Shown here piece by piece: positions 34,403-34,540 of a stretch of DNA of 34,540 bases. Numbering within the stretch: position 1 is the first letter of the stretch; each line of letters opens with the position of its first letter. The position numbers and the translations under genes were made by a program. The DNA is from an uncultured Bacteroidales bacterium (lineage in GTDB: Bacteria > Bacteroidota > Bacteroidia > Bacteroidales > UBA4417): NCBI GenBank assembly GCA_903879715.1, contig CAIRMR010000073.1:1-34540 (forward strand). Direction: 5' to 3'. Below the pieces are notes generated by a model. It was not told the DNA's origin and ran no database searches. It saw nothing but the letters and a program-made list of their open reading frames with translations.

Positions 34403-34540
34403 ATCGAGTAGGAGGAAAATAAAATAGTTTTCCTCCTATTTTATTTTCCGACCTCTCACACCACCGTACGTGCCGTTCGGCATACGGCGGTTTGTTAAAA
34501 TAATGATGGCTGTTTTTCTGTTAAATCTATGTAAGTTCGA
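34403..34540 (-). mobile_element. Group II intron, 3' end (domains V and VI); runs off the right edge
   Basis: On the minus strand, 34460-34491 folds as domain V: ACCGCCGTA pairs with TACGGTGGT, a 2-nt CG bulge, then TGCC-GAAC-GGCA; the CGC triad is present near the base. It is followed by domain VI (34406-34457): GAGAGG pairs with CCT and CTC across a bulged A at 34409, with a long upper stem GGAAAATAAAATAG/CTATTTTATTTTCC. The bulged A is 7 nt from the proposed intron end CTCGAT (34403), the distance expected for lariat branching. The reverse-transcriptase gene and 5' part lie beyond the window. Intron class cannot be decided here. Confidence 0.8.
34495..34540 (-). CDS. ltrA: C-terminal end of the intron-encoded reverse transcriptase/maturase (partial)
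   Basis: An open minus-strand frame enters from the right edge and ends at TAA (34495-34497), giving the tail RTYIDLTEKQPSLF. It stops 3 nt before domain V, where intron-encoded proteins of this arrangement end. The identity rests on position relative to domain V; the tail itself is too short to identify by motif. Confidence 0.5.
   Translation of the reverse strand, partial: RTYIDLTEKQPSLF

Overview
The window looks like a stretch of chromosome from a member of the Bacteroidota, probably an anaerobic or facultative, Bacteroidales-like environmental lineage. Three things point that way. Many genes, and the tRNA gene, are preceded by the Bacteroidota sigma-factor -7 box TAnnTTTG, and Shine-Dalgarno sequences are rare. 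Several families are typical of or common in that phylum (DUF3822 next to rsmD, a stand-alone HsdR N-terminal-domain protein near AMP nucleosidase and holA, a 1229-residue PurL, DUF4914). A full-length pyruvate:ferredoxin oxidoreductase implies low-redox metabolism. Most genes are housekeeping, and I see no prophage, integrase or CRISPR array. The one clear mobile element is the 3' end of a group II intron cut by the right edge.

Layout: 1-3.5 kb carries a secreted Nif3-like protein, a secreted alpha/beta hydrolase and a CNNM/CorC membrane protein. 3.5-10 kb holds purL, divergent from coaD, then a minus-strand operon (putative membrane-anchored protein, DUF3822, rsmD) that converges on coaD. 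10.5-14 kb has a secreted TPR protein, the HsdR-N-domain protein, AMP nucleosidase and holA. 14-18.3 kb has a DUF4160/DUF2442 pair, the signal peptide peptidase sppA, folK and a deoxynucleoside kinase. 18.4-22.3 kb has an orphan histidine kinase, a DUF4914 P-loop protein and a YoeB-type toxin-antitoxin operon. 22.4-28.4 kb has tRNA-Pro(GGG), deoD, a Gdx/SugE-type transporter, an SDR oxidoreductase and two tandem long-chain acyl-CoA ligases. 28.5-34.5 kb has a secreted beta-propeller-like protein, nifJ, a divergent DHOD-like flavoprotein gene and the intron end.

Purine metabolism recurs: purL makes purines de novo, amn and deoD salvage or degrade them, and the deoxynucleoside kinase returns deoxynucleosides to the nucleotide pool. 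nifJ and the two acyl-CoA ligases link pyruvate and fatty acids to CoA thioesters, and coaD supplies CoA.

The most unusual structure is non-coding. At least six intergenic stretches are long imperfect inverted repeats built from short repeated words (GATTACACAGATTT, CACGGAG, GATTTAC, GAAAATGG, CGGATGTTG). They occur in divergent, tandem and convergent gaps, so they are not simply terminators. Two copies of one family enclose a 19-nt hairpin whose flanks are identical and whose stem differs by three compensatory base-pair changes, which suggests that the structure itself is maintained. TAnnTTTG boxes inside or just upstream of apparent coding extensions also indicate downstream starts for purL, folK, the TPR gene, amn, the gene at 9436 and the gene at 28573.
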